From: DATMNI01 sp035570275
GTDB lineage: Bacteria > Acidobacteriota > Terriglobia > Bryobacterales > Bryobacteraceae
Assembly (NCBI GenBank): GCA_035570275.1
Contig: DATMNI010000404.1
Location: 1-33,196, forward strand
Direction of reading: 5' to 3'
Length of the DNA: 33,196 bases
In this document: in pieces, positions 1-8,969 of the stretch
Numbering within the stretch: position 1 is the stretch's first letter
Layout: each line of letters begins with the position of its first letter
The notes under the pieces: model-generated
The model's input: the letters and a program-made list of their open reading frames with translations, nothing else
Told to the model about the DNA's origin: nothing
Database searches by the model: none
Translations under genes and position numbers: made by a program

Positions 1-183
1 GATCAGACGGCTGGGCTCGGGATAGGGCAGAGGACGCAAGAAGGCGGCATCGATGAGCGAAAAAATCGCGGTATTGGCGCCGATCGCGACCGCGAGGGTG
101 CCGATGGCCGCGGAGGCGAAGAGGCGGTTTCGGCCGAGAACCCGGGCCGCATAATGGAGGTCCTGCCAGACGGACTCGATCAT
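1..183 (-). CDS. ADOP-family ABC transporter permease, N-terminal part (runs off window)
   Basis: Reading leftward from the ATG at 183-181 gives 61 codons open to the window edge. The peptide begins MIESVWQDLHYAARVLGRNR and continues through a hydrophobic stretch (about residues 23-45) to RPLPYPEPSRL. This is the usual start of acidobacterial duplicated orphan permeases, which are MacB/FtsX-like inner-membrane proteins of about 800 residues with two FtsX domains. The usual ADOP hallmarks are all there: a short cytoplasmic segment with W-Q-D-L-x-Y-x-x-R, a first membrane helix with G-A-N-T-A-I-F-S, then R-P-L-P-Y-P. Their substrates are generally unknown. No Shine-Dalgarno is seen; a TAGACT box lies 6 bp upstream of the ATG, so the mRNA may be leaderless. 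The rest of the gene lies outside the window. Confidence 0.85.
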   Translation of the reverse strand, partial: MIESVWQDLHYAARVLGRNRLFASAAIGTLAVAIGANTAIFSLIDAAFLRPLPYPEPSRLI

Positions 184-189
184 ACCGGT

Positions 190-195
190 AGTCTA
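190..195 (-). promoter_or_regulatory. Putative -10 box (TAGACT) for the ADOP permease
   Basis: On the minus strand TAGACT is followed by ACCGGT and then the ATG at 183. A start site about 7 nt after the box would fall on the start codon itself. No convincing -35 hexamer is seen at 17 bp. The call rests on the same arrangement recurring before other genes in the window. Confidence 0.4.
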
Positions 196-533
196 GCTTG
201 GATCGAGTACCATTCTTGCCAGGACGATCTATAAGGGACAGGGCCGTACTTTTCGATTAAACCTGTTTCTACCATTCCGTGCACTGGCAGAGCGAATTTC
301 GGTGAAAGGAACGGTCGAGCGCAACGGTTCAGCACTGGCACCGTGGAGGTCGACGGTCTCACTGCGGCGAGTACATCAACCCGCCGCCAACTCAAGCACG
401 GCGCCTGACTGTTTCCGAAAATCCGGCGATATGTTGACAATGACGCATGGTCGCCGTGTTGTACATCCGCTCTCTCCGCAATGATCGAGTGACGCACTAG
501 TCGGACGAGACTGTGCAACTCCAGATCAACTGT
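196..533. other. Intergenic stretch without a recognisable gene
   Basis: About 340 bp between the downstream ADOP start and the 3' end of the ADOP remnant. Short open frames exist on both strands, but none shows a family signature, a ribosome binding site or a signal peptide. A TTGACA on the plus strand at 434-439 has no acceptable -10 partner and no gene after it. Confidence 0.5.
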
Positions 534-1048
534 TCACTCTTCCCGTAGTGCCACCATCGGATCGACCGCGGTGGCGCGGCGTGCGGGGATCGCGGCAGCG
601 ACGAATGCAACAATCGCCAACAGCAGAGCCACCGCGCCGAACGTGAGGGAATCGGTGGCGCTGACTCCGAACAACAAGCTCGACATGACACGCGTCAGCG
701 CCACGGCACCGAGCAGGCCGACCGCGATGCCGGCGATCGCAAGCGTCATTCCCTGCTTTACTACCAACCCCAAAATATTCCCAGCACTGGCTCCGAGAGC
801 GACGCGGACGCCGATATCATGGGTACTTTGCGCCACCAGGTACGACATCACCCCATAGATGCCGACGGCCGCGAGCAGCAGCGCAAACGCCGCAAACGCC
901 GCCAACATCACGCTCGCAAAACGCTGACGCGCCATTGACCGGTAAAGGCGCTCTTGCATGGTGCGGATGTCGTACACCACGGCATCGGAATCCACAGCGT
1001 GTACCTCGCGAATCGCGGCGTCCGTCAGGCCAGCCGGCCGAGTAGTAT
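534..1048 (-). pseudogene. C-terminal remnant of a second ADOP/MacB-like permease
   Basis: The frame ending at TGA 536-534 encodes the last FtsX domain of an ADOP permease: a linker (VDSDAVVYDIRTM), three hydrophobic helices, the conserved HDIGVRVALGAS loop between helices, and a C-terminus ending in MVALREE. Recognisable similarity can be followed upstream past the GTG at 995, through AIREVHA and LTDA, to about 1048. There it stops abruptly, where the promoter and start of the divergent GH51 gene begin. Roughly 170 of an expected 800 residues remain. The ATP-independent N-terminal half and the large periplasmic domain are missing, so it should not function as a transporter. It lies just upstream of, and on the same strand as, the ADOP gene whose start is at 183. 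That suggests a former tandem pair broken by a rearrangement next to the GH51 gene. Confidence 0.7.
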
Positions 1049-1051
1049 ACT
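1046..1051 (+). promoter_or_regulatory. Putative -10 box (TATACT) for the GH51 gene
   Basis: TATACT ends 9 bp before the ATG at 1061, and no Shine-Dalgarno lies in between. A start 6-7 nt downstream would leave an untranslated leader of only 2-3 nt. No good -35 match is present at 17 bp. Confidence 0.45.
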
Positions 1052-1060
1052 GCTCATCGG

Positions 1061-2995
1061 ATGAATCGACGGCGGTTTCTTTTGAGCTCGATTGCGGCGG
1101 GCGCGGTGGCGAGAGCCGCTCCGGATGCGCGCGTGACCGTGTTGCTGGTGGATACGGATCGCGTTTCGACTCCGATCGATGAACGGATTTACGGGCAGTT
1201 CCTCGAACATATCAATCACTCAGTCGAGGACGGGTTGTTCGCGGAACAGATTCGCGGGGCGGGTTTCGAGGGACCAGACTTCGAGACGTACTGGACTTCG
1301 TTCGCGGAGCGGGGGGCCGTGGAAGTCGCGGACGTGGAGTTCTCGAACGGGAAGAAGAGCGTGCGGCTGCGGGCGGACGGCGGGCGCGCGGGTATCCGGC
1401 AGCGGCGGATCTTTGTCGAGAACGGGCGGAGGTATGACGGGTCGGCGTGGGTGCGCCGGGAGCAGGGGGCACCGGAGCTGATGCTGCGGGTCGTGGGGTC
1501 GAAGGGCGAGGCGATCGCGTCGGCGCCGCTGGGGGCCCCGGGCGCGGGGTGGCGGGAGGTTCGATTCTCGTTCACGAGCCCGGTGCGCGATAGGGAGGCT
1601 TCGGTAGAGATCGCCGCGTCGGGGAGAGGGACGGCGCTGGTCGACTTCAGTTCGATGATGCGAGCGGACGTTCGGCGGGACGGGATGCTGCGGCCCGACC
1701 TGTTGCAGGCGTTGCGCGATCTCGCGCCTTCGTTCATCCGGTGGCCGGGCGGGTCGTTCGCGTCGACGTATAAATGGCAGGAAGGCATCGGGCCATATGT
1801 CTCGCGCGGGTATCATCCGAACGTGTTCTGGGGCGGGTACTCGGATTACTTTGGGTTCGGGACGGACGAGTTTCTCGGATTGTCCCGGAAGCTGAACGCC
1901 GAGCCTCTGATCGTGCTGGCGGCGCCGGGCACGGCGCGCGAGCAGGTCGAGTACGCGATGGATTGGGTCCGGTATTTGAACGATCCGCCGACGACGGATT
2001 GGGGACGGCGGCGGGCGTCGAACGGACATCCCGAGCCGTACGGCGTGCGGTTGTTCCAGATCGACAACGAGCCGATGAACAACGGGTTCACAGCGGAGCG
2101 GTACGCCGAGGTGGTGAACGTGTACGGCGCGCGACTGCGGGAAATCGCGCCCGAGGCGCGGATCGTAGCGTGCGGGCAGAAGCGGTCGAACGACATGGAC
2201 TGGAGCGAGAAGATCATCGATCTGGCGGGGAAGAACTTCGATATTCTCGGCGTGCACAACTACGAGTACGAGCCGGCGAGCTACGAGAGCGGGCTGCGGA
2301 GGATCCGCGATTATCTGGCGAAGCTGCGGGATTACATCCGGGCGTCGGCGCGGCCGCAGATCCGGATCGGCGTGCTGGAGTGGAACCTTTCGCGGACGTA
2401 CGACTGGCGGGCCGGGTTGCACGCGGCGGGCAGTCTCATGCTGTACGAGGAACTGAGCCCGGAGTTGGCGATGGCGTGTCCCGCCCTGCTGATGCGTAAC
2501 ACGACGGACGATCCGACGTGGACGTCGCTGATTTACCACGATCACGTGTCGTGGTTTCCAGGAGGGGCCTATCCCGTAGCAAAACTGTTTCGCGAGCACT
2601 ACGCGGAGCGGTATCTCGCGTCGGCGAGCGGGACGGTGCGGGACGCCGCGGACCGAAAGGCCTTCTTCCAGGAGATCGCAACGATGAAGCCGGAGGAATG
2701 GCAGCAGGGCACGGTCGATGCGGTCGCGACGGCGAGCGCGGACGGTCGGCGGATCGTGATCAAGGCCGTGAACTACGAGGGCCGGCGAAACACGCTGTTC
2801 GCGCGATTGCAGGGTGCGCGCGCGCCGGAGAGGGCGATGGTGCGGCTACACACGATCACGGCGGGGCTGGCGGAGAAGGCGTCGCTCGAGCGGCCGGACG
2901 CGATCCGGCCGGTCAGCCGGACGATCGAGTACGCGAAGGATCTGGCGGTGGAGTTGGAGCCGTATACGGTCGCGGTGGTGGAGATTCGGGCGTAG
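1061..2995 (+). CDS. GH51 alpha-L-arabinofuranosidase, TAT-exported
   Basis: This 644-residue protein would release terminal alpha-L-arabinofuranosyl groups from arabinan, arabinoxylan or related glycans. It starts with a twin-arginine signal (NRRRFLLSS, then a hydrophobic stretch and an A-R-A-A cleavage-like site near residue 20), so export across the inner membrane is expected. A family-typical N-terminal segment (IYGQFLEHINHSVEDGL) is followed by a carbohydrate-binding-like beta region (about 90-200) and a TIM barrel. The barrel carries RWPGGSFAS, the acid/base glutamate E337 in FQIDNEP and the nucleophile E440 in VLEWNLS. A C-terminal beta domain completes the fold. Length is normal for GH51. 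The start is chosen because the TAT motif follows it directly and a -10 box lies just upstream. Codon choice favours G in the third position, unlike the genes that follow. It is followed after 210 bp by a carboxylesterase on the same strand. Confidence 0.92.
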   Translation: MNRRRFLLSSIAAGAVARAAPDARVTVLLVDTDRVSTPIDERIYGQFLEHINHSVEDGLFAEQIRGAGFEGPDFETYWTSFAERGAVEVADVEFSNGKKSVRLRADGGRAGIRQRRIFVENGRRYDGSAWVRREQGAPELMLRVVGSKGEAIASAPLGAPGAGWREVRFSFTSPVRDREASVEIAASGRGTALVDFSSMMRADVRRDGMLRPDLLQALRDLAPSFIRWPGGSFASTYKWQEGIGPYVSRGYHPNVFWGGYSDYFGFGTDEFLGLSRKLNAEPLIVLAAPGTAREQVEYAMDWVRYLNDPPTTDWGRRRASNGHPEPYGVRLFQIDNEPMNNGFTAERYAEVVNVYGARLREIAPEARIVACGQKRSNDMDWSEKIIDLAGKNFDILGVHNYEYEPASYESGLRRIRDYLAKLRDYIRASARPQIRIGVLEWNLSRTYDWRAGLHAAGSLMLYEELSPELAMACPALLMRNTTDDPTWTSLIYHDHVSWFPGGAYPVAKLFREHYAERYLASASGTVRDAADRKAFFQEIATMKPEEWQQGTVDAVATASADGRRIVIKAVNYEGRRNTLFARLQGARAPERAMVRLHTITAGLAEKASLERPDAIRPVSRTIEYAKDLAVELEPYTVAVVEIRA

Positions 2996-3205
2996 TGAGT
3001 CCTCAGTTTGAGGGCGATCATCCGCGGGTTCGGCGGCCAGGCTCGCGACGGGAGGAGCGATTGCGCAGGTGCGCCCAATCCCCGAACGTGCTATACGTGA
3101 TGCAGGCGAACGTGGGGTCCTGCTGTATTTTCAAACAGCTACGCCCAAGCGATCCCGCAGATGGGCGCCGCGTTGCGTAAGTGAGGTTCTGACAAAGGAG
3201 GTCGT

Positions 3206-4891
3206 ATGTCCAGATCGAACTCGAATGATCAAAACCGCCTGAGCCGCCGCCGGGCCCTGATTCTCCCCGCCGCGGGACTCGGAACCGCCATGGCGCTCGA
3301 TGCGGAGGCTGCCGAAGGGAACAAGACAGCTACGCCGCAGGCTTCAGCCAGTTGCTCGACGCCGCGTTCGGCAGTCGTCAAAACGCAGTACGGCAAGGTT
3401 CGCGGCTTCATTCAATCCGGCGTCCTCACGTTCAAGGGGATCCCTTACGGTCAGAGCACCGCGGGCGAAAACCGCTGGCTGCCGGCCAAAGCTCCCAAAC
3501 CTTGGGATGGCGAGTTTCCGGCCCTGGTGTATGGCGCAAACTGCCCACAACGCTTGCACGATTTCACGGCGATCGAACAGTCCTTCCTCTACGACTGGAC
3601 CGACGGCTACATGAGCGAAGACATGCTCAAGCTCAACGTCTGGACGCCCTCGCTGACCGGCAAGCGCCCGGTGCTGGTCTACTTTCACGGCGGGGGCTTC
3701 ACCTTCGGCTCGGCCTACGAGTTGCCGTCGCAGGACGGCGCGCAGTTAGCCCGCCACCACGACGCGGTCTCCGTCACGGTGAATCATCGACTCAACCTGC
3801 TTGGGTTTCTCGATCTCTCCCAGATCGGCGGCTCCGCATACGAAGACTCGGTGAACGTCGGGATGACCGACCTGGTGGCCTCGCTCCGCTGGATACGGGA
3901 GAACATCGCGAACTTCGGCGGCGATCCGGACTCGGTCATGATTTACGGCCAGTCCGGGGGCGGCTCGAAGGTAACCTGCCTGATGGGGATGACCTCGGCG
4001 GCTGGACTGTTTCATCGCGCCGCCGTGCAGTCCGGCGGCGGGGGCAATAGTCCCGCCAAGGAGCAGTCCAGGGAACTCGCCCGGCAGTTCATGAAGGAAC
4101 TCGGATTGCGGCCCAACGAGCTCGCCTCACTGCAGAAGATGGATTGGGGCAAAATGAACGCGGCTGGCAATACCGCGATTGCGAAACTCAGTCCGGCGGC
4201 CGCCGGCCAGGCGGGGCCGGGAGGGCCGCCGAGCGCCACTCCGCGCATCGGCTGGTCGCCGACTGTGGACGGCAAGATCGTCACCGTGCGTTCTTTCCAC
4301 GACGTCGCGCCCGAGATTTCGAAGAACGTTCCCCTGCTGATCGGCAACGTCAGCGAGGAAGGCAACCGGATGGGTTCCCGCCCTACCGAGGCGGAGTGGC
4401 ATGCCACCCTGGCGCGAAACTGGGGCGACGCGAAGGCGTCCGCCCTGATCGCAGCGATGAAGAAGGTGCATCCCGAAAAGAGCATTCGGACGTTGTCTTA
4501 CGGCGTCAACGGCCTCACCTCGCGGAACAACGTGCAGCGCATGGTTAAGCTGAAGTACGACCAGAAGGGTGCGGCGGTCTACCAGTATTACTTCACGTGG
4601 CAGTCGCCGATGCTGGAGGACGCCGGGGCGTGGCACACGGCCGAACTCGCATTCTGCTTCGACAATACGAAGCGCTGCGAACAGGGCACGGGCAATACGC
4701 CCGAGGCGCAGGCGCTCGCGAAGAAAATGGCCACAGCCTGGGTGAACTTCGCCCGTACGGGCAATCCCAGCCAGCCGGGATTGAGTTGGACCGCGAGCGA
4801 TCCGACTCATTGCCAAACCCTGGTGTTCGACAACCAGTGCCGCGTCGTAAACGATCCCGACGGTGAACTGCGCCGGATCCTCTTGACTTAG
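3206..4891 (+). CDS. Type-B carboxylesterase family protein, exported
   Basis: A 561-residue serine esterase of the carboxylesterase type-B (COesterase) family, expected to hydrolyse carboxylic esters outside the cytoplasm. A strong ribosome binding site (AAAGGAGG) stands 5 bp before the ATG. The N-terminus has SRRRALIL followed by a hydrophobic run, which fits a TAT or Sec signal. Family landmarks are GIPYG (about residue 80), the oxyanion segment YFHGGGFTFGS, the nucleophile elbow YGQSGGGSK with S250, the acid E385 in NVSEEGN and the base H477 in AWHTAELAF. The elbow reads GQSGG rather than the common GESAG. A short Gly/Pro/Ala-rich insertion (about 330-350) precedes the acid residue. Its stop codon ends one base before a possible ATG of the next gene, so the two may be co-transcribed. 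The ester substrate is not predictable; acyl groups on plant polysaccharide are a contextual guess. Confidence 0.9.
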   Translation: MSRSNSNDQNRLSRRRALILPAAGLGTAMALDAEAAEGNKTATPQASASCSTPRSAVVKTQYGKVRGFIQSGVLTFKGIPYGQSTAGENRWLPAKAPKPWDGEFPALVYGANCPQRLHDFTAIEQSFLYDWTDGYMSEDMLKLNVWTPSLTGKRPVLVYFHGGGFTFGSAYELPSQDGAQLARHHDAVSVTVNHRLNLLGFLDLSQIGGSAYEDSVNVGMTDLVASLRWIRENIANFGGDPDSVMIYGQSGGGSKVTCLMGMTSAAGLFHRAAVQSGGGGNSPAKEQSRELARQFMKELGLRPNELASLQKMDWGKMNAAGNTAIAKLSPAAAGQAGPGGPPSATPRIGWSPTVDGKIVTVRSFHDVAPEISKNVPLLIGNVSEEGNRMGSRPTEAEWHATLARNWGDAKASALIAAMKKVHPEKSIRTLSYGVNGLTSRNNVQRMVKLKYDQKGAAVYQYYFTWQSPMLEDAGAWHTAELAFCFDNTKRCEQGTGNTPEAQALAKKMATAWVNFARTGNPSQPGLSWTASDPTHCQTLVFDNQCRVVNDPDGELRRILLT

Positions 4892-4922
4892 CATGCCGGG
4901 ACCTGGATACCGGAAGTCCATC

Positions 4923-4928
4923 TATACT
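4923..4928 (+). promoter_or_regulatory. Putative -10 box (TATACT) before the first DUF1592 gene
   Basis: TATACT is followed by GTTTGG and then the GTG at 4935, the spacing expected for a leaderless transcript starting at that GTG. The -35 region is weak. It would make the DUF1592 gene independent of the upstream esterase. Confidence 0.4.
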
Positions 4929-4934
4929 GTTTGG

Positions 4935-7664
4935 GTGCCATCGCCCAGCAGCAGAGCCCTCACGGGCGGGATCATCGCCGCCGCTCTTTTTGGCGCCACC
5001 CCCATGGCCGCCGCTCCACCGTTCGCCGGCGCCGACGCGTTCATTCAGAAGAACTGCGCCTCCTGTCACAGCGCTTCCACCCCGGCCGCACGACTCGACC
5101 TCACGAAACTCGCCTATGAACCCGGCAACCCGGACAATTTCGCCACCTGGGTCAAAGTTTATGACCGCGTCTCCGCGGGTGAAATGCCGCCCCGTGCGAT
5201 GCCGCGGCCGCCGGCCGAATCGGTCGCTCAGTTCGTGAAGGGCCTGAGCGCCGCGCTCGCCTCCTACGAACGCGGCGTCACGACCGAGCGTGGCCGCGCC
5301 GGACTGCGGCGCCTCAACGCCTACGAATATGAGAACGCGATCCGGGACCTCCTGAACGTCCCCTGGGTCCAGATCAAATCGAAACTGCCGCAGGACGGCG
5401 AGGCCTGGCGCTATAACAAGATCGGCACAGCGCTCGATGTCTCCTACGTTCAGCTCGCCCGTTACATGAGCTCCGCCGACTACGCGCTGCGCGAGGCCAT
5501 GGCGGCGAAGCTCGTGCAACCTCCCACCACCACGACTCGCAGCTATGCGCGCCAGGAGCCCTCGTTACGCAACTTCCGGCCGCGCGAAGGCAACACGCGC
5601 ACAGACCGCCTGAACTTCCCTGTGTTGGACTCGCACGCTCAGCCTGACATTCGCGCCGGCCGCAGCCCTATCTCCAATCCCGAGATGAAAGAGCGCGAGG
5701 CCATCGGCCGTGTCTCGAGCATCTTCTCCGACGCCGGCGGATTCAGCTGGAGCAGTTTCCGCATCCCGGCCGCGGCCCGATACCGCGTTAGGGTGAAGGG
5801 CTACACGATCTGGGTCAGCGGCGGCGGAGTCGACCACTGGAATTACTTTGGCTTCGGCCCTGAAAAGGTCGCTTACCTGTACCCGCCGACCTACCATCGG
5901 CCTGATCCCGATGAAGTGTGGCCCGGCCGCCGCAACGAACCCATCGGCGTCTACGCCCAAAGCTCCGGCCAATCCCGCCCGCTGGCGGCGTTCGACTTCA
6001 CTCCCGAGCCGTCCGTCCAGGAAGTGGAAGTACTGCTTACTCCCAACGAGGCCATACAGACCGACTCGATGCGCCTCTTCCGAACCCGCGTCAACGGCAC
6101 TGAGGAGCAATACGTGAACCCGCTGGCGCAGCAGGACGGTATGCCCGGCGTTGCCTTCCAGTGGCTCGAAGTGGAAGGCCCGCTCGCCGATCCGAATGCC
6201 GCCGCCGGCTACCGCCTGATGTTCGGCGACCTGCCCCTGCGCCGCCTGGAAAAAGAACAAACGGGCGGCGTAAGCCTCGCGATTGTCGCCCCGCCTCCTT
6301 CACCGGGAGACGGAGGCGGAGGCCGCGGCCGCTTCGGCCCGCGAACGCAGAATGTCGATGTGGAAGTTGTCAGCGAACATCCGCGCGAAGACGCCGAGCG
6401 CCTCATCCGCGGGTTCCTCGCGCGCGCCAACCGCCGTCCCGTTGAAGAGGCGGACGCCAAACGCTTTCTCCAACTCTTCAACCAGCAGTTCGAACTCCGG
6501 CATAGCTTCACGCAAGCGCTGATCTCCACCTACACCGCGATCCTCTGCTCGCCAGGGTACCTCTACATCCAGGAAGCGCCCGGCAGGCTGGACGATTACG
6601 GGCTGGCAACCCGTCTCGCTCTTTTCTTATGGAACTCGCCGCCCGACGACGAACTCCGCGCCCTGGCAGCGCAAGGCCGGCTCGGCAAGCCCGAAGTCCT
6701 CAAAGGGCAAACCGATCGCCTGCTCAACGATCCGAGATCCCGCCGCTTCATCGACGCTTTCACGGACTATTGGCTCGACCTCCGCAAGATCGACGACAGC
6801 TCCCCATCGAGCACCCTGTATAACGACTACGAACTCGACGATCCTCTCAAGCTCGCCGCCGTCGAAGAGACGCGCCTCTTCGTCCAGGAACTTTTCAATG
6901 GCAACCTTCCGGCGCGCAGCGTCGTCCATTCCGACTTCACGTTCCTAAATGAACGTCTGGCGAAACACTATGGGGTGCCGGGCGTCACCGGAGTCGCCAT
7001 GCGCAAGGTCGCGCTTCCGAAAGACTCCGTCCGAGGCGGCATCATGACTCAGGCGAGCGTTCTCAAAGTGACTGCCAACGGCACCACCACGTCGCCGGTC
7101 CTCCGCGGCGTCTGGATCATGGAACGCATCCTCGGTTTCCACACCGCGCCGCCCTCGGGAGTGCCCGCTCTGGAGCCGGATATCCGGGGCGCGGTCACCA
7201 TCCGCCAGCAGCTCGATCGGCACCGCGCCGATCCCACTTGCGCCGCCTGCCATCGCACCATCGATCCCCCGGGCTTCGCCCTCGAAAGCTTCGATGTCAT
7301 GGGCGGTTGGCGCGAGCGATATCGCGCCTTCGCCGACGGAGTGAAGCCTGAGCCTGGCATCGGCCTCTCCGGGCAGCCTTTCGCCTTCCGCTACGGCCTG
7401 CCGGTTGATTCCGCCGGCGGACTCACCGATGGCCGCTCGTTTAAAGATATTCGCGAATTCAAACAGCTCCTGTTCGATCGCGACGAGCGAACGGTGGCCC
7501 GAAACCTGGTCAGCCAGCTCGCCACCTTTGCAACGGGCGCGCCCATCGCCTTCTCCGATCGCAAACAGGTCGAGGAAGTCCTCGAGAAAACTCGCGGCTC
7601 GGGCTACGGGCTCCGCGACGTGGTTCATGGCATCGTTGCCAGCGATCTTTTCCGAAACAAATGA
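4935..7664 (+). CDS. DUF1592/DUF1588/DUF1585 planctomycete-type cytochrome protein (first copy)
   Basis: A large exported protein of about 909 residues from the GTG at 4935; a start at ATG 4893 would add 14 residues. The GTG is preferred because a clean signal sequence (SSRALTGGIIAAALFGATPM) follows at once and a TATACT box sits 6 bp upstream. Domain order matches the Planctomycete PSCyt/PSD architecture. First comes a heme c motif CASCH (about 41-45) with a downstream Met in GEMPPRAMP, then a DUF1587 stretch (RRLNAYEYENAIRDLL) and a beta-rich, carbohydrate-binding-like middle. After that come DUF1595 (FLARANRRPVEEADA), DUF1592 (RLALFLWNSPPDDELRALA), DUF1588 with a second CAACH motif (about 769-773) in CAACHRTIDPPGFALE, and DUF1585 at the C-terminus. 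A Gly/Arg-rich insert (GDGGGGRGRFGPR) precedes DUF1595. The biochemical role of the family is unknown; a periplasmic electron-transfer role is inferred from the heme motifs. Confidence 0.88.
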   Translation: MPSPSSRALTGGIIAAALFGATPMAAAPPFAGADAFIQKNCASCHSASTPAARLDLTKLAYEPGNPDNFATWVKVYDRVSAGEMPPRAMPRPPAESVAQFVKGLSAALASYERGVTTERGRAGLRRLNAYEYENAIRDLLNVPWVQIKSKLPQDGEAWRYNKIGTALDVSYVQLARYMSSADYALREAMAAKLVQPPTTTTRSYARQEPSLRNFRPREGNTRTDRLNFPVLDSHAQPDIRAGRSPISNPEMKEREAIGRVSSIFSDAGGFSWSSFRIPAAARYRVRVKGYTIWVSGGGVDHWNYFGFGPEKVAYLYPPTYHRPDPDEVWPGRRNEPIGVYAQSSGQSRPLAAFDFTPEPSVQEVEVLLTPNEAIQTDSMRLFRTRVNGTEEQYVNPLAQQDGMPGVAFQWLEVEGPLADPNAAAGYRLMFGDLPLRRLEKEQTGGVSLAIVAPPPSPGDGGGGRGRFGPRTQNVDVEVVSEHPREDAERLIRGFLARANRRPVEEADAKRFLQLFNQQFELRHSFTQALISTYTAILCSPGYLYIQEAPGRLDDYGLATRLALFLWNSPPDDELRALAAQGRLGKPEVLKGQTDRLLNDPRSRRFIDAFTDYWLDLRKIDDSSPSSTLYNDYELDDPLKLAAVEETRLFVQELFNGNLPARSVVHSDFTFLNERLAKHYGVPGVTGVAMRKVALPKDSVRGGIMTQASVLKVTANGTTTSPVLRGVWIMERILGFHTAPPSGVPALEPDIRGAVTIRQQLDRHRADPTCAACHRTIDPPGFALESFDVMGGWRERYRAFADGVKPEPGIGLSGQPFAFRYGLPVDSAGGLTDGRSFKDIREFKQLLFDRDERTVARNLVSQLATFATGAPIAFSDRKQVEEVLEKTRGSGYGLRDVVHGIVASDLFRNK

Positions 7665-7676
7665 TAGGAGGCCGCC

Positions 7677-8969
7677 ATGTTGAAGACTAGCTCGATCTCC
7701 CGCCGCACCATGCTGCGGGGCGCCGGTGTCGGCATGGCGCTGCCGCTTCTGAACGCGATGGCGCCCGCCACGGTCCGCGCGCAGTCCGCTGCCGCGCCCC
7801 GCCGGGTGTTCGCCATCTGCAACAACCTCGGCCTGCTGCCGGATGAGTTCTTTCCGGCAAACGCCGGGGACGACTACACGCCGTCCACTTATCTCAAGCT
7901 CCTTCAGGGTTACCGCCGGGACTTCACCGTCTTCTCCGGCGTCTCGCACCCCAATGTGGATGGCGGCCACCCGGCGGATATCAGCTTTCTGACGGCAGCT
8001 CCGCATCCCGCCAGCAGCTCTTTCCGCAACACCATCTCACTGGACCAGTACATCGCCGAGCGCATCGGCAACCAGACTCGGTTTCCCTCGCTCACCCTGG
8101 CCGTCAACACAGGGGCGCGCTCCCTCTCCTGGACCGGCAACGGCGTCGCTATCCCGCCGGAACAAAGCGCTGCCGGCGTGTTCCGGCAGATGTTTATTCA
8201 GGGCAGCCCCAAAGAGGTCGAAGCGAAGCTTGCCGAACTCGATACGGGGCGGTCCATTCTGGACGCCATAGCCGACCAGGTCCGCGGCATCGAGCGCAGC
8301 GTCAACACCGCCGACCGCGCGCGCCTCGATCAGTACTTCACCAGCGTGCGCGAACTCGAGAATCGCTTGCAGGAATCCAAAGGATGGGAGCGAAAGCCGA
8401 AACCCGTGGTGAAGGAACCCGAACCGCAAGACCCCACAAACCCCGCGCAGTACATGGCTAAGGTTGCGAACATGTACCGCCTGGTGCGCCTGGCATTTGA
8501 GACCGACTCCACGCGCACCGTCACTCTGATGCTGGACAGCGTCAGCACCCCGGTTGTGGAGATCAAAGAAGCGACCATCAGCGACGGCTACCACAACCTT
8601 TCGCATCACGGGAAATCGGAGGCGAAGCTGGCTCAGCTCCGAATCATCGACTCCTGGCACATGCGGCTGCTCGCGGATCTCCTCAAGGGGCTAAAAGGCG
8701 TCCCGGAGAACGGCGAAACGCTTCTGGACCGCGCCATCGTCCTCTACGGCTCCAATCTGGGCGATGCCAATGCCCACTCCACCACGAACATGCCCGTGCT
8801 CCTGGCGGGCGGCGGCTTCCGGCATGCCGGCCACCTCGCCTTCGACCGCAGCCAAAACTACCCGCTTCCCAATCTTTTCGTTTCCATTCTCCAGCGCACG
8901 GGAATCGAAACCGGCAAGTTTGCCTCATCCACGGGCACGATGTCCCGCCTCGAGATGACCAAAGCATGA
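7677..8969 (+). CDS. DUF1552 (HXXSHH) family protein, TAT-exported (first copy)
   Basis: A 430-residue protein with ribosome binding site TAGGAGG 6 bp upstream, starting 12 bp after the DUF1592 gene, so the two are almost certainly co-transcribed. A twin-arginine signal is clear (SRRTMLRGAGVGMALPLL). The family-naming HXXSHH motif is present as HNLSHH at residues 306-311, near an acidic/His-rich C-terminal part (LYGSNLGDANAHSTTNMPVLLAGGG). The function of DUF1552 proteins is not established. They usually travel with DUF1592-type cytochromes in Planctomycetes, Acidobacteria and Verrucomicrobia, as here. The N-terminal FAICNNLGLLPDEFFP segment and the HPNVDGGHPADISFLTAAPH segment are typical of the family. 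The stop codon overlaps the next start (ATGA). Confidence 0.9.
   Translation: MLKTSSISRRTMLRGAGVGMALPLLNAMAPATVRAQSAAAPRRVFAICNNLGLLPDEFFPANAGDDYTPSTYLKLLQGYRRDFTVFSGVSHPNVDGGHPADISFLTAAPHPASSSFRNTISLDQYIAERIGNQTRFPSLTLAVNTGARSLSWTGNGVAIPPEQSAAGVFRQMFIQGSPKEVEAKLAELDTGRSILDAIADQVRGIERSVNTADRARLDQYFTSVRELENRLQESKGWERKPKPVVKEPEPQDPTNPAQYMAKVANMYRLVRLAFETDSTRTVTLMLDSVSTPVVEIKEATISDGYHNLSHHGKSEAKLAQLRIIDSWHMRLLADLLKGLKGVPENGETLLDRAIVLYGSNLGDANAHSTTNMPVLLAGGGFRHAGHLAFDRSQNYPLPNLFVSILQRTGIETGKFASSTGTMSRLEMTKA

Noticed and set aside
434..464. TTGACA on the plus strand as a promoter
   Set aside because: The hexamer at the 17-bp distance is TGTTGT and no supported gene follows.
1220..2599. Minus-strand open frame of 459 codons opposite the GH51 gene
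   Set aside because: An antisense shadow of a GC-rich gene: no start signal, Arg/Pro/His-biased composition and no family motif, whereas the plus-strand product has both GH51 catalytic residues.
3112..3140. Small hairpin (GCTGT/ACAGC) upstream of the carboxylesterase
   Set aside because: A 5-bp stem with an 8-nt loop is too weak to call a terminator or riboswitch.
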